Assembly: GCF_014145325.1 (NCBI RefSeq)
Contig: NZ_JACHTF010000015.1
Span: forward strand, 1-64,000
Origin: Marilutibacter spongiae
GTDB lineage: Bacteria > Pseudomonadota > Gammaproteobacteria > Xanthomonadales > Xanthomonadaceae
DNA: 64,000 bases
Direction: 5' to 3'
Shown: one piece after another, positions 28,297 to 40,461 of the stretch
Layout: each line of letters starts with the position of its first letter
Position numbering within the stretch: position 1 is the first letter of the stretch
Program-made: the position numbers and the translations under genes
Notes under the pieces: generated by a model
Seen by the model: the letters and a program-made list of their open reading frames with translations, nothing else
Database searches by the model: none
Told to the model about the DNA's origin: nothing

Positions 28297-29040
28297 ATGT
28301 CGATACGCGGACGCATGCTGTTCACGTTCCTGCTGGGCGTGAGCCTGGCCGGGAGTCCGCTCCGCGCCCAGGATGCTCCGGCCGACGCGTCTTCGGGCTA
28401 TACGCAGGTCGAGGCGACGCGCGATGGCATCGGCAAGGCCTACATGGGCCGCGAGATCGCGTCGATCATGGGCTGGCAGGGCGCGCAGTGGCTGGAACGG
28501 CGCGAGCGCGAACGCGAGGAGCGCGGCAGCCGCCTGCTGCGCGCGCTGGACCTGGCGCCGGGCATGACGGTCGCCGACATCGGCGCGGGCAGCGGCTACT
28601 TCACCCGCCGGATCGCCCCCAGGGTGGCTCCCGGCGGCCGCGTGTACGCCGTCGACGTGCAACCGGAGATGGTGGCCATGCTGCGCGAGGTGGCCGCCGG
28701 GGTCGAGGACGGCGAAGTGGTGCCGGTGCTCGGCGGCGCCCGCGACCCGAACCTCGAGCCCGGCAGCATCGACCTGGCGTTGATGGTCGATGTCTACCAC
28801 GAGCTGGAGTACCCGGCCGAGATGCTCGATGCGCTGGTCCGCGCGCTGAAGCCGGGTGGACGCGTGGTCTTCGTCGAGTACCGCGCCGAGGACGACGCGG
28901 TGCCGATCAAGCCGCTGCACAAGATGAGCGAGCGCCAGATCCGGCGGGAAGCGGAGGCGCACGGCCTGGCCTGGGAGCGGACGGTCGGTTCGCTGCGCCA
29001 GCAGCACGTGGTGGTGTTCCGCCGCACGCAGGACCGGTAG
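28297..29040 (+). CDS. class I SAM-dependent methyltransferase with signal peptide
   Basis: 247 residues. The N-terminus (MSIRGRMLFTFLLGVSLAGS, then PLRAQDAPA) is a predicted Sec signal. The rest is a Rossmann-type methyltransferase: motif I VADIGAGSGYFTRRIA, acidic residue in VYAVDVQPEM, post-I LMVDVYHELEYP and LKPGGRVVFVEYR. Export would be surprising since SAM is cytosolic; either the leader is a membrane anchor or the start lies downstream. GGAGG precedes ATG 28297. Confidence 0.85.
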   Translation: MSIRGRMLFTFLLGVSLAGSPLRAQDAPADASSGYTQVEATRDGIGKAYMGREIASIMGWQGAQWLERREREREERGSRLLRALDLAPGMTVADIGAGSGYFTRRIAPRVAPGGRVYAVDVQPEMVAMLREVAAGVEDGEVVPVLGGARDPNLEPGSIDLALMVDVYHELEYPAEMLDALVRALKPGGRVVFVEYRAEDDAVPIKPLHKMSERQIRREAEAHGLAWERTVGSLRQQHVVVFRRTQDR

Positions 29041-29061
29041 CCCTGCGCCGCGGGACCTGGC

Positions 29062-29526
29062 TCAGTCGCCCGGGATGAGCTGGGCGCTGCTGCCCGAACC
29101 GAGCACGCGCACGCGGCCGCCCACGGCCAGCTTGCTGGCGTCGTCGGTCTGGATGGCCGACTCGCTGCCGTCGTCGAATCGGATCATGACCATGTAGGCG
29201 ACGCCCGCCTTCGGCGCGTTGGCGACCTCGGCGGCGGCATCGGTGGCGTCGCGCGTGGCGCTGCTGGCGACATCGTAGGCATCGTAGGAGTACCCGCCGG
29301 TGGCACGGGCCGCGGCGCGGCCGGCCAGGCGGCTGAGTGAGCGGCTGAGCGCGCCGCCGGTGGCGGAGCTGCGTGCGGGCTGCGCCGGCGGCGCCTCGAC
29401 CTCGACCGGGGCGATCGCGGTGACTTCGCCCTTGCGGATGCCCACTTCCTGGGCGCTGGCCTGGAGCGACGCGCACAGGCCCGCGGCGGCGAGGAACAGG
29501 GTGGCGAACAGCGTCTTGGTCTTCAT
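29062..29526 (-). CDS. exported protein of unknown function
   Basis: 154 residues. A signal peptide (MKTKTLFATLFLAAAGLCAS) is followed by a mature protein with a Gly/Ala/Ser-rich middle (about 55-95, resembling a glycine-zipper segment) and a small beta-rich C-terminus (YMVMIRFDDGSESAIQTDD, GRVRVLGSG). The arrangement recalls SlyB-like envelope proteins, but there is no lipobox cysteine at the cleavage site. Function not recognised. Confidence 0.78.
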   Translation of the reverse strand: MKTKTLFATLFLAAAGLCASLQASAQEVGIRKGEVTAIAPVEVEAPPAQPARSSATGGALSRSLSRLAGRAAARATGGYSYDAYDVASSATRDATDAAAEVANAPKAGVAYMVMIRFDDGSESAIQTDDASKLAVGGRVRVLGSGSSAQLIPGD

Positions 29527-29710
29527 GGTGGCTTCCTTGGCTTGAAGGGTGGGACGGCCGTCGGGCGGGGCATGCCCGGGCCATCGCGACGCGCGTTTCC
29601 ACGGCCCGCGACCGGCCACGGCCTGTGGGCGCATGGTAAGCCAAAGCCGGGCCGGGCTCCCGGGCGGGCGTCGCGGTTGCGCGCCCCGGCCCATGCGGGC
29701 ATCGCCGGCC

Positions 29711-30442
29711 TCAGTGGCAGCGCAGGGGCTCGTCGCGGTAGGCACGCGCGGCCGCCGCCGCCAGTCCTTGCAGTACGCGTGCCTCGTCGCCGCTCGCTGC
29801 GGCGTCGATCGAGCGGTCGATGCCCTCGCCGTCCGTGAAGGCCGGGACGATGGCGAGCGCGGCCAGCACCGCGCCCGTCGCCGTCGCATGCAGGCGGTCG
29901 CCCTGGTAGAGGTGGGGCGGCTCGTCGGAGGCGAGGGCATGGCGCCACGCGGTGGCGACGGGCAGCACGCAGGCGCCGATGGCCTCGGCCGCCTCGCGGT
30001 AGCTGGTTTCGGCGGCCAGGGTGTCGCGGCGATGCCGCTGGTCGGGCCAGGTCGACATGAGGGCGATGCGGACGGGGCGTCCGCGCAACCGGGCGGCGAT
30101 CGTCCCGGTACTGGCGATCAGCTCGGCGCGGCTGGCGGGCCGCGCCGACGGACCCTGCTGCAGCACGACCCAGTCCCAGGGGCGGGCGAGCGCCCGTTGC
30201 AGGCGCTGGCCGGCAAGATGGTCGGCCAGCGAATGCCCGGGCATGGCCAGCGGCTCGATGTCGAGCGCCACGCCCTGGTGCCCCGCCAGCGTCGTTACCA
30301 GGGCGGGAAGGTCATGGGTGGCGACGTGGCTGTTGCCCACGAACAGGATGCGCAGCGGTCGCACCGGCGGCGCGCCCGGGGACGGTGCCGTCCAGGCGAG
30401 CAGCAGCGCGATCGTCAGGCACATGGCGGAACGCAGGGACAT
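29711..30442 (-). CDS. exported SGNH-like hydrolase
   Basis: 243 residues. A signal peptide precedes FVGNSH, which occupies the place of the GDSL serine block, then PGHSLADHL, WDWVVLQQG (block III-like) and GDRLHATATG, matching the D-x-x-H of block V. So a Ser-Asp-His hydrolase of the SGNH superfamily is likely, acting in the periplasm on an ester or acetyl group. The start at 30442 has a weak ribosome site; ATG 30424 is an alternative that leaves a shorter signal. Confidence 0.75.
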   Translation of the reverse strand: MSLRSAMCLTIALLLAWTAPSPGAPPVRPLRILFVGNSHVATHDLPALVTTLAGHQGVALDIEPLAMPGHSLADHLAGQRLQRALARPWDWVVLQQGPSARPASRAELIASTGTIAARLRGRPVRIALMSTWPDQRHRRDTLAAETSYREAAEAIGACVLPVATAWRHALASDEPPHLYQGDRLHATATGAVLAALAIVPAFTDGEGIDRSIDAAASGDEARVLQGLAAAAARAYRDEPLRCH

Positions 30443-30557
30443 GCAGGCAGGCGTGGGCGGGGCTCCAGTCTAGGCAGGACCCGGGGGCATGGGCTTGTCC
30501 AGGTCGGTGCATTGGCGCCATGCCGGCGACGACCGGTCTCGCCTTGTGCGACCGGAA

Positions 30558-30575
30558 GGTGTACAAATGTACACC
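30558..30575 (+). promoter_or_regulatory. LexA2 operator
   Basis: GGTGTACAAATGTACACC is an exact 18-base inverted repeat apart from its two central bases. It contains TGTACAAATGTACA, the operator reported for LexA2 of xanthomonads. It covers the lexA start codon (ATG 30567), so the repressor would block its own operon at the initiation site. Confidence 0.92.
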
Positions 30576-31184
30576 ATGGAGACCGACGATACCCTGCCGC
30601 CCCAACGCGCCGCCGTGCTGGCCTTCCTGCGCGGCGAGCTGATGGCCGGGCGTTCGCCCAGCCTGGCCGAGGTGGCCGGGGCCTTCGGCTTCGCCTCGCG
30701 CAATGCCGCCCACAAGCATGTGCAGGCGCTCGTCGCCGACGGCCTGCTCGAGCAGGCGCCGGGGCGCAAGCGAGGCCTGAGGCTGCCCGGGGGCGGGGTG
30801 GAGCTTTTGCCGCTGCAGGTGCTCGGCCGGGTCGCGGCGGGCGTGCCGGTCGGCGCCGACATCGGTCTCGACCGCCAGCTCTGGCTGGACCCGCGGGTGT
30901 TCTCGCCGCGTCCCGATTACCTGTTGCAGGTGGAAGGCGACTCGATGATCGACGACGGCATCCTCGACGGCGACCTGGTCGGGGTCCGCCGCAGCGCCGA
31001 TGCCCACGACGGGCAGACGGTGGTGGCCCGGGTGGACGGCGAGCTGACGATCAAGCGCCTGCAGCGCGACTGGCGGCGCGTGCGCCTGCTGCCGCGCAAT
31101 CCCGCGCATGCCCCGATCGACGTGCATCCCGGGCAGGACTTCGCCATCGAGGGCGTGTATTGCGGCCTGGTGCGGCAGGGCTGA
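30567..31184 (+). CDS. lexA: LexA repressor (LexA2 type)
   Basis: 205 residues. A winged helix-turn-helix (about 10-75, SPSLAEVAGAFGFASRNAAH) is followed by the self-cleaving S24 domain: cleavage site Ala-Gly in RVAAGVPVG, nucleophile Ser in EGDSMIDDG, and Lys in GELTIKRL. The start is ATG 30567 (MYTMETDD), with GGAAGG 7 bases upstream; ATG 30576 would lack a ribosome site. It represses the operon lexA-imuA-imuB-dnaE2 until RecA-stimulated cleavage after DNA damage. imuA starts 2 bases after its stop. Confidence 0.95.
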   Translation: MYTMETDDTLPPQRAAVLAFLRGELMAGRSPSLAEVAGAFGFASRNAAHKHVQALVADGLLEQAPGRKRGLRLPGGGVELLPLQVLGRVAAGVPVGADIGLDRQLWLDPRVFSPRPDYLLQVEGDSMIDDGILDGDLVGVRRSADAHDGQTVVARVDGELTIKRLQRDWRRVRLLPRNPAHAPIDVHPGQDFAIEGVYCGLVRQG

Positions 31185-31185
31185 G

Positions 31186-31821
31186 ATGGCCGCGCTGTCC
31201 GCCGTTCCCGACCTGGACGCCATGCTCGCGGCGCGCACGCTCTGGCATGCCGGCCGCCATGCCGCGCCGCGCCTGGATGGCGAGCCCACCGGGCACGCCG
31301 CCCTCGATGCCCTGTTGCCGCAGGGCGGCTGGCCACGACGGGCCCTGACCGAACTGCTGCTGCCGGCCGATGGCGTGGGCGAGCTCGCCCTGTTGCTGCC
31401 GACCCTCGCGCGGCTGACCGCGGCCGGGGCCACCGTGGCGGTGATCGCGCCGCCCTACCTGCCCTACGCCCCGGCCTGGCAGGCCGGGGGCGTGGCGCTG
31501 GCCCGGCTCGAGATCGTCGAGGCCGCCCCCCGCGATGCCCTGTGGGCCTTCGAGCAGTGCCTGCGCAGCGGCGCCTGCGCGGCGGTGCTGGGCTGGCCGG
31601 GCCAGGCCGGCCCCCAGGCCCTGCGGCGCCTGCAGGTGGCGGCCGATGGCGGCGATTGCCTGGGCTTCGCCCTGCGCGACAGCCGCCATGCGGCGAACCC
31701 CTCGCCGGCGGCCTTGCGCCTGGAAGCCTGCCCCGAGGCGGGCGGGCGGCTCGCCTGGCAGGTCCGCAAGTGCCGGGGCGGCCCGGTGCCGGGCCGGGCC
31801 TTCGCGCTGGACGCATGTTGA
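31186..31821 (+). CDS. imuA: ImuA, translesion synthesis accessory protein
   Basis: 211 residues, RecA/SulA-like. LPQGGWPRRALTELLLP aligns with the start of the RecA ATPase core, though the Walker A glycine-lysine motif is absent, as usual for ImuA. It supports the ImuB-DnaE2 mutasome. It sits directly between lexA and imuB, and its identity rests partly on this conserved order. Confidence 0.9.
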   Translation: MAALSAVPDLDAMLAARTLWHAGRHAAPRLDGEPTGHAALDALLPQGGWPRRALTELLLPADGVGELALLLPTLARLTAAGATVAVIAPPYLPYAPAWQAGGVALARLEIVEAAPRDALWAFEQCLRSGACAAVLGWPGQAGPQALRRLQVAADGGDCLGFALRDSRHAANPSPAALRLEACPEAGGRLAWQVRKCRGGPVPGRAFALDAC

Positions 31822-31830
31822 GGCGCATGC

Positions 31831-33249
31831 ATGTTGTGGGCCTGTGTACTGCTGCCGCAACTGGCGCTGGACGCCGTCCTTCGCCGACACCCTGATCCCG
31901 TGCGTCCCCTGGCGCTGGTCGAAGGGCCGGCGCAGCTGCGCAGCCTGCATGCGGTCAATGCCGCCGCCCGCGAGGCCGGCCTGCAGCCGGGCATGCGGCT
32001 GACCGCCGCGCATGCCTTGTTGCCGGAGTTCGCGATGGTCGAGCACGACCCGCGCGAGACGTTGCGATGCCAGGGCTTCCTGGCCGCGTGGGCCTACCGT
32101 TACAGCTCCCTGGTCAGCGTGCAGTGGCCCGGATGCGTGGTGCTGGAAGTACGCGCCAGCTTCCGCCTGCTGGGCCCGTGGCCGCGCATCGAGGCCCGCC
32201 TGCGCGAGGAGCTCGACGCGCTGGGGTTCCAGCATCGCATCGCGCTCGCGCCCACGCCGAGGGCGGCGCATGTCTTCGCCGGCCTGCGCGACGGCCTGGC
32301 CGTCTCCAACCCGGCCGCCATGGCCCAGGTGCTCGACCGCGTGCCCGTGCGCCGCGCACGGCTGCCCGGCGACGGCGGCGAGCGCCTGCAGCGCATGGGC
32401 ATCGACGACCTGCGGCGCCTGCGCGCCTTGCCGCGCGACGCGCTGCGCCGCCGCTTCGGCCTGCCCATGCTCGACCACCTGGACCGGCTGTACGGCAACG
32501 CCGACGATCCCCTGGACTGCCATGCGCCGCCGGATCATTTCGATGCACGGGTGGAGATGGGCTACGAAGTCGAGAGCCATACCGCCCTGCTGTTCCCCCT
32601 GCGTCGCCTGGTCGGCGACCTGTGCACCTACCTCTCGGTCCGCGACGGCGGCGTGCAGCGTTTCCGCCTGCGACTGGAGCACGAGGCCGGGCATACCGAC
32701 GTCGAGGTTGGCCTGCTGGCCGCCGAGCGCGAGCCGGGCATGCTGTTCGAGCTCACCCGCCACCGCCTCGAGCGCGTGGCCATCGACCGGCCGGTGGTCG
32801 CGCTGCGCCTGCTGGCCCGGGAGTTGCCGCCCTTCATCCCGGCCACCCGCGACCTGTTCGATACCCGCAGCCAGCAGCAGTTGCCGTGGCCGCAACTGCG
32901 CGAACGCCTGCGTTCGCGCCTGGGCGACGAGGCCGTCTACCGGGTCGCGGCCGGCACCGATCCCCGGCCCGAAAGGGCCTGGCGCCCGGTGCAGGGCGAA
33001 CAGGCGAGCTTCGCCGACGCGCCTGCCCGTCCGCCGCGCCCGCTGTGGCTGTTGCCGCGCCCGTTGCCCCTGCGCGAGCCCCGCCCGCGCATCGTCTCCG
33101 GCCCCGAACGGCTGGAAAGCGGTTGGTGGGATGGCGACGACGCCCGCCGCGACTATTACGTGCTCGAGACCGCGCAGGGCCAGCGTGCCTGGGCCTATGC
33201 CCCGCCCGGCGAACGCGACGGCTGGATGCTGCACGGGTGGTTCGCATGA
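31831..33249 (+). CDS. imuB: ImuB, catalytically dead Y-family polymerase
   Basis: 472 residues with the Y-family palm/finger layout ([20 protein letters not shown], helix-hairpin-helix [16 protein letters not shown]). The catalytic Asp/Glu pairs of DinB are lost ([10 protein letters not shown] replaces the DMD motif), consistent with ImuB acting as a scaffold. A beta-clamp binding motif such as QQQLPW (about 350) is visible. It overlaps dnaE2 by ATGA. Confidence 0.93.
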   Translation: MLWACVLLPQLALDAVLRRHPDPVRPLALVEGPAQLRSLHAVNAAAREAGLQPGMRLTAAHALLPEFAMVEHDPRETLRCQGFLAAWAYRYSSLVSVQWPGCVVLEVRASFRLLGPWPRIEARLREELDALGFQHRIALAPTPRAAHVFAGLRDGLAVSNPAAMAQVLDRVPVRRARLPGDGGERLQRMGIDDLRRLRALPRDALRRRFGLPMLDHLDRLYGNADDPLDCHAPPDHFDARVEMGYEVESHTALLFPLRRLVGDLCTYLSVRDGGVQRFRLRLEHEAGHTDVEVGLLAAEREPGMLFELTRHRLERVAIDRPVVALRLLARELPPFIPATRDLFDTRSQQQLPWPQLRERLRSRLGDEAVYRVAAGTDPRPERAWRPVQGEQASFADAPARPPRPLWLLPRPLPLREPRPRIVSGPERLESGWWDGDDARRDYYVLETAQGQRAWAYAPPGERDGWMLHGWFA

Positions 33250-36200
33250 GCTGGGACGACGCCGTCGACGGCGTGGACCGCGACACCCCCGGCGGCCGCC
33301 CGCCGCGCGCCTGGGAGGTGGCCCGGCGGCTCGGCGGCGCGGCCAACGACGATGCCGCGCCGGGCGACGGGCTGCCGGCCTACGCCGAACTGCACTGCCT
33401 GTCGGATTTTTCCTTCCTGCGCGGGGCCTCCAGCGCCGAGGCCCTGTTCGCGCGGGCGCGCCAATGCGGCTACGAGGCGCTGGCGATCACCGACGAATGT
33501 TCGCTGGCCGGCATCGTGCGCGGGCTGGAGGCGTCGCGGGCGACCGGGCTGAAACTGGTGGTGGGCAGCGAGTTCACCCTGGCCTGCGGGCTCAAGTGCG
33601 TGTTGCTGGTGGAAAACCACGCCGGCTACGTGCGCCTGTGCGAGCTGATCACGCGCGCGCGCCGGGCCGCGCCCAAGGGCGAATACCGGCTGGCGCGCGA
33701 CGACCTGGAGCAGGTGCTGGGCGAGGGCGATCCCACGGATGCCGGACTGTTCGCGCTGTGGGTGCCCGGCGCCGATCCCGATCCCGCGCAGGGCGCGTGG
33801 CTGCAGGCCTGCCTGGGCGCGCGCGCCCATCTCGCGGTGGAGCTGCACCGCGACCGCGACGACGCATTGCGCCTGTCGCAGTTGCTGGCCCTCGCGCGGC
33901 GGCTGCGCATGACCCCGGTCGCGGCGGGCGACGTCCACATGGACCTGCGCCGCCGCCGCGTCCTCCAGGACACGATGACCGCGATCCGCCACAACCGGCC
34001 GCTGGCCGAGTGCGGCGCCGAGCTGTTCCGCAATGGCGAACGCCACCTGCGCAGCCGCCGCGCGCTGGGCAACATCCATCCGCCCGCGCTGCTGGAAGCG
34101 GCCGTGTCGCTGGCCCGGCGCTGCACCTTCAGCCTCGACGAGGTCCGCTACGACTACCCCGCCGAACTGGTGCCCGGCGGCCTCACGCCGACCCGGCGCC
34201 TGCGCGAACTGACCTTCGCCGGCCTGCGCAAGCGCTGGCCCGAAGGCGTGCCGGCGCCGGTGCTGGCCCAGGTCGAGGCCGAACTGGCGCTGATCGCCGA
34301 GCTCGAGTACGAGGCCTTCTTCCTGACCGTCGAGGACATCGTGCGCTTCGCCAACTCGCGCGGCATCCTGTGCCAGGGGCGCGGCTCCTCGGCCAACTCG
34401 GCGGTCTGTTTCGCGCTTGGCATCACCGTGGTCAATCCCGCCGAGAGCCGCCTGCTGATGGCGCGGTTCCTGTCGAAGGCGCGCAACGAGCCGCCCGACA
34501 TCGACGTCGACTTCGAACACGAACGGCGCGAGGAAGTCCTGCAGTACGTCTACGCCAAGTACGGTCGCACGCGCGCCGCCCTCGCCGCGACGGTCATCCG
34601 CTACCGCGGCAAGAGCGCCGTGCGCGACGTCGCCCGCGCCTTCGGCCTGCCCGCCGACCAGATCGCGCTGTTGGCCGAATGCCAGGGCTGGGGCAATGGC
34701 GACACGCCGATGGCGCAGCGCCTGCGCGAGGCCGGCTTCGATCCGGACAACCCGCTGGTCCGGCAGGTGATGGCGGTCGCCGGCGAGCTGAAGGGACATC
34801 CCCGCCACCTGTCCCAGCATGTCGGCGGCTTCGTGATCTCCGACGCGGCGCTGTCGACGGTGGTGCCGGTGGAGAATGCCGCGATGCCCGACCGCACCAT
34901 CATCCAGTGGGACAAGGACGACCTGGAGACGATGCGCATGCTCAAGGTCGACTGCCTGGCCCTGGGCATGCTGACCTGCATCCGCAAGGCGGTGGCCCTG
35001 GTCGAGCGCCATCGCGGTTACCGCATCGACCTCGCGCGCCTGCCGGCGGGCGACGGCCCCACCTACGCGATGATCCAGGACGCGGACACGGTCGGCGTGT
35101 TCCAGATCGAATCGCGCGCGCAGATGAGCATGCTGCCGCGCCTGCGGCCGCAGAACTTCCAGGACCTGGTCGTCCAGGTCGCGATCGTCCGCCCGGGACC
35201 GATCCAGGGCGGCATGGTGCATCCCTACCTGCGTCGACGGCAGGGCAGGGAGCCGGTGGTCTATCCCTCGCCGGGCATCGAGTCCATCCTCGGCTCGACC
35301 CTGGGCATCCCGCTGTTCCAGGAACAGGTGATGGAACTGGTGATCCACGCCGGTTACTCGCACGAGGAGGCCGATGGCCTGCGCCGTTCGATGGCGGCCT
35401 GGCGCCGCGGCGGCGACATGGAACCGCACCGCGTGAAGATCCGCGCGCTGATGCAGGACAAGGGCTATGCCGACGGTTTCATCGACCAGGTCTTCGAGCA
35501 GATCAAGGGTTTCGGTTCCTATGGCTTCCCGCAAAGCCATGCCGCCTCCTTCGCCAAGCTGGTCTACATCAGCTGCTGGCTCAAGCGGCACGAGCCGGCG
35601 GCCTTCGCCTGCGCCCTGCTCAATGCGCAGCCGATGGGTTTCTATTCGGCCAGCCAGATCGTGCAGGACGCGCGCCGCGGCCGCGGCGACCGCGCCGCCG
35701 TCGAAGTGCGGCCGGTGGACGTTACCCGCAGCGACTGGGACAACACCCTCGAGGACGGCCACCCCCGCCACGGCCACGACGATGGCGGGCAGGCGGCGAT
35801 CCGGCTGGGCCTGCGCCAGGTCGCCGGCCTGGCGCAGGGCATGGCCGGGGCGATCGTGGACGCACGCGCCCGGCGCGCCTTCGCCGACGTGCGCGACCTG
35901 TGCCTGCGCGCCGGACTCGACGAGAAGGCGCGCGAGGCCCTGGCCGAGGCCGGGGCCCTGCAGGCCCTGGCCGGGCACCGCCACGACGCGCGCTGGCAGG
36001 TGGCCGGCATCGAGCGCCAGCGCCCGCTGCTGCCCGGCAGCCCCGACGAGGAGGCGGTCGTGTTGCCCGCGCCCGGCGTCGGCGAGGACCTGGTGGCGGA
36101 CTATCGCAGCCTGGGCCTGAGCCTGGGCGCGCACCCGCTGTCGTTGCTGCGCGCGCAGCTGCGCCGCCGGCGGGTGCTCGATTCGCGCCAGTTGCGCGGG

Positions 36201-36494
36201 CTCGCCCACGGCCGGGGCGTCCATGCCGCCGGCATCGTGACCCAGCGCCAGCGCCCGGCCACCGCCAAGGGCACCATTTTCCTGACCCTCGAGGACGAGC
36301 ACGGCATGGTCAACGTGGTGGTCTGGTCCGATCTCGCCGCGCGCCGGCGCAAGGCCCTGCTGGGCGCGCGACTGCTGGCGGTGCGCGGTCGCTGGGAGCA
36401 CGTCGACGGCGTGCAGCACCTGATCGCCCGCGACATGGAGGACCTCAGCCACCTGCTGGGCGCGCTGCAGCCGCGCTCGCGCGACTTCCACTGA
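33246..36494 (+). CDS. dnaE2: error-prone DNA polymerase III alpha subunit DnaE2
   Basis: 1082 residues. An N-terminal PHP domain ([18 protein letters not shown]), the C-family catalytic core with [10 protein letters not shown] and [14 protein letters not shown] carrying the aspartates, tandem helix-hairpin-helix (about 790-900), and an OB-fold ([19 protein letters not shown]). DnaE2 extends past lesions and causes induced mutagenesis. The start ATG 33246 overlaps the imuB stop. It is the last gene of the LexA2 operon. Confidence 0.96.
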   Translation: MSWDDAVDGVDRDTPGGRPPRAWEVARRLGGAANDDAAPGDGLPAYAELHCLSDFSFLRGASSAEALFARARQCGYEALAITDECSLAGIVRGLEASRATGLKLVVGSEFTLACGLKCVLLVENHAGYVRLCELITRARRAAPKGEYRLARDDLEQVLGEGDPTDAGLFALWVPGADPDPAQGAWLQACLGARAHLAVELHRDRDDALRLSQLLALARRLRMTPVAAGDVHMDLRRRRVLQDTMTAIRHNRPLAECGAELFRNGERHLRSRRALGNIHPPALLEAAVSLARRCTFSLDEVRYDYPAELVPGGLTPTRRLRELTFAGLRKRWPEGVPAPVLAQVEAELALIAELEYEAFFLTVEDIVRFANSRGILCQGRGSSANSAVCFALGITVVNPAESRLLMARFLSKARNEPPDIDVDFEHERREEVLQYVYAKYGRTRAALAATVIRYRGKSAVRDVARAFGLPADQIALLAECQGWGNGDTPMAQRLREAGFDPDNPLVRQVMAVAGELKGHPRHLSQHVGGFVISDAALSTVVPVENAAMPDRTIIQWDKDDLETMRMLKVDCLALGMLTCIRKAVALVERHRGYRIDLARLPAGDGPTYAMIQDADTVGVFQIESRAQMSMLPRLRPQNFQDLVVQVAIVRPGPIQGGMVHPYLRRRQGREPVVYPSPGIESILGSTLGIPLFQEQVMELVIHAGYSHEEADGLRRSMAAWRRGGDMEPHRVKIRALMQDKGYADGFIDQVFEQIKGFGSYGFPQSHAASFAKLVYISCWLKRHEPAAFACALLNAQPMGFYSASQIVQDARRGRGDRAAVEVRPVDVTRSDWDNTLEDGHPRHGHDDGGQAAIRLGLRQVAGLAQGMAGAIVDARARRAFADVRDLCLRAGLDEKAREALAEAGALQALAGHRHDARWQVAGIERQRPLLPGSPDEEAVVLPAPGVGEDLVADYRSLGLSLGAHPLSLLRAQLRRRRVLDSRQLRGLAHGRGVHAAGIVTQRQRPATAKGTIFLTLEDEHGMVNVVVWSDLAARRRKALLGARLLAVRGRWEHVDGVQHLIARDMEDLSHLLGALQPRSRDFH

Positions 36495-36588
36495 TCCCGG
36501 TGCCTGCAACTGCCCGGTGGCGGCGGTGCGATTGCAAACGTGCGGGGCAGGGCCCAGCATCGGCCCTTCAATCCAGGGAGGACACCCC

Positions 36589-38637
<2,049 letters not shown>

Positions 38638-38649
38638 GTCGACGCGCCA

Positions 38650-38683
38650 CCGGCCCCGCCGGCGCACGCGCCGCCGGGGCCGG
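38650..38683 (+). terminator. hairpin after the S9 peptidase gene
   Basis: A 15-position stem with one mismatch (CCGGCCCCGCCGGCG with CGCCGCCGGGGCCGG) closes a CACG loop 12 bases after the stop. There is no T-run, so intrinsic termination is uncertain. Confidence 0.5.
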
Positions 38684-38721
38684 ACGCGGGCCTGGTCGCC
38701 CGTACGCGGCGCGACCGCCCG

Positions 38722-39276
38722 ATGCCCCTGCTCATCCTGCCCCTGCTGCTGCTCGTCCTGCTGGCCGTGGTGCTGGTGTTGCTGCCTTTGTCGCTGTGGC
38801 AGCGCTACCGTGCCGGCCACGCGCGCCGTCGCGCGCTGGGCTGGCTGGTCGCGCTCAACGCCTGGAGCCTGCTGGCGACCCTGCCGGGCTTCCTGCTCGC
38901 GGCCTGGCTGGGCAGTGTCTGGAGCCCGGACGCCTTGCCCGACGCCGCGGCCGGACTCGCCGTGGGGGCGCTGCTGGGCCTGGCTGGACTCTGGCTGACC
39001 CGCTTCGAGACCGTGCAGGGGCGGCTGTACTACACCCCCAACCGCTGGATGGCGCTGGCCCTGGCGCTGCTGGTCGCGGCGCGGATCGCACTCGGCCTGT
39101 GGTGGGCCTGGCACCGGGCCTCGGGTGGCGATGTCGACGGATCGGGCTGGCAGGGGCTGGTGCAGGCGGGCGGGCTGTGGGCGATGGGCGGCCTGCTGCT
39201 CGGCTATGCCATCGCCTATGCCTGGGGCATACGGCGACGCCACCGGCGCCTGCGTCCGTCCGGCGCGCTACGCTGA
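38722..39276 (+). CDS. membrane protein of unknown function
   Basis: 184 residues with about five membrane helices (4-24, 40-62, 72-92, 110-128, 147-170) and basic loops (WQRYRAGHARRRALG). TRFETVQGRLYYTPNRWMAL between helices 3 and 4 resembles a conserved loop seen in CcdC-like/DUF1453 proteins, but I cannot assign it firmly. No enzymatic motif. Confidence 0.75.
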   Translation: MPLLILPLLLLVLLAVVLVLLPLSLWQRYRAGHARRRALGWLVALNAWSLLATLPGFLLAAWLGSVWSPDALPDAAAGLAVGALLGLAGLWLTRFETVQGRLYYTPNRWMALALALLVAARIALGLWWAWHRASGGDVDGSGWQGLVQAGGLWAMGGLLLGYAIAYAWGIRRRHRRLRPSGALR

Positions 39277-39322
39277 TGCGGTGTTGCCGGGTCCAGCGAC
39301 ACGAACCGTTTCAAGGTGGGAG

Positions 39323-39433
39323 ATGACGATGCCAGACCCGAGCCGGCCTTCCCCTGGCTGCCCGGCCGCGCCCGCGCCCGGCGATGCAGTCGCGGCTCCG
39401 GCCTTCCATCGTGAGGAAAGAGCCACGCCATGA
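39323..39433 (+). CDS. possible 36-residue leader peptide
   Basis: ATG 39323 or 39329 (GGGAG just upstream of the latter) opens a short proline/alanine-rich frame (MPDPSRPSPG...EERATP). Its TGA overlaps the ATG of the next gene (ATGA at 39430). The exact overlap suggests translational coupling to the deacetylase, but composition alone could give this in GC-rich DNA. Confidence 0.35.
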   Translation: MTMPDPSRPSPGCPAAPAPGDAVAAPAFHREERATP

Positions 39434-40461
39434 ACCCATGCATACCCCTGTCGGCACCGGGTCGCGTCGCTGCGCCCATGCGATGGGCGCGCGTCGCCGC
39501 ACTGTCGGCGCTCCTCGCGCTCCCGCTGGCGGCCCCGGCGGCCGAGCCCATGCGCTTCGCCTGGCCCGAGGGCCGTCGCGCCGCGGTCAGCCTGGCCTAC
39601 GACGATGCGCTCGACTCGCAACTCGACCACGCCCTTCCGGCGCTGGACCGCCACGGGTTCAAGGCCAGCTTCTACCTGCAGTTGTCGCGGCCTTCGGTGC
39701 GCGAGCGCCTGGCGGACTGGCGCGCGGCGGCGCGGGGCGGCCATGAGCTGGGCAACCACAGCCTGTTCCACCAGTGCTCGGGCAAGGGACCGGACCGCGA
39801 CTGGGTCGCGCCGGAACACGATCTCGACGCCACCCCTGCCTCGCGCATGCGCGACGAAGTGTTGCTCGCAAACGCGATGTTGCACGCAATCGATGGCGAG
39901 ACCGAGCGCACCTACACTGTACCGTGCGGCGACGCCATGGCCGCGGACGGCAACTACCTCGACCTGGTCGCGCCGGCATTCGTGGCGATCAAGTATGGCG
40001 ACGGCGCGGTGACGCCCGACATGGACGCGCTCGACCCGTACGCGGTGACGGTCGAGGCGCCCGTGGCGGCCAGCGCCGAGGATCTGATCGCACACGTCGA
40101 GGCGGCCGCACGCGCGGGGACGATGGTCAATCTCACTTTCCACGGCATCGGTGGCGATTACCTGTCGGTGTCGCCGGAGGCGCACGAAGGCCTGCTGGCG
40201 TATCTCGACCGCCATCGCGACTTGTACTGGGTGGACAGCTTCATCCAGATCATGCGCTACGTGCGCGAACAGCAGGCGCGACCGGCGGCCGAGGCAGGGG
40301 GGGCGCCCGCCGCCGCGATCCCGGACAGGGTTCAGCGTCGGCGCGACGAAGCGCCCGACAGCCGCTTGCGATTGCCCACCGCCTTGCGTCGCGCCGGTGC
40401 CAGCGCAGCGTTGCCCACGCCCAGCCAGAGCGCGGCGAGCTTGCCACAGGCGTCCAGGTAG
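39430..40461 (+). CDS. exported polysaccharide deacetylase (NodB fold)
   Basis: 343 residues. A signal peptide (about 1-37) precedes a NodB-like barrel. SLAYDDALDSQ replaces the usual TFDDG motif and HELGNHSLFH supplies the H-x3-H zinc site; GTMVNLTFHGIGGDY carries the late His. It probably removes acetyl groups from a surface or wall polysaccharide. The last 45 residues, arginine-rich, overlap a convergent gene (40332-40461) and may not be structured. Confidence 0.85.
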   Translation: MNPCIPLSAPGRVAAPMRWARVAALSALLALPLAAPAAEPMRFAWPEGRRAAVSLAYDDALDSQLDHALPALDRHGFKASFYLQLSRPSVRERLADWRAAARGGHELGNHSLFHQCSGKGPDRDWVAPEHDLDATPASRMRDEVLLANAMLHAIDGETERTYTVPCGDAMAADGNYLDLVAPAFVAIKYGDGAVTPDMDALDPYAVTVEAPVAASAEDLIAHVEAAARAGTMVNLTFHGIGGDYLSVSPEAHEGLLAYLDRHRDLYWVDSFIQIMRYVREQQARPAAEAGGAPAAAIPDRVQRRRDEAPDSRLRLPTALRRAGASAALPTPSQSAASLPQASR

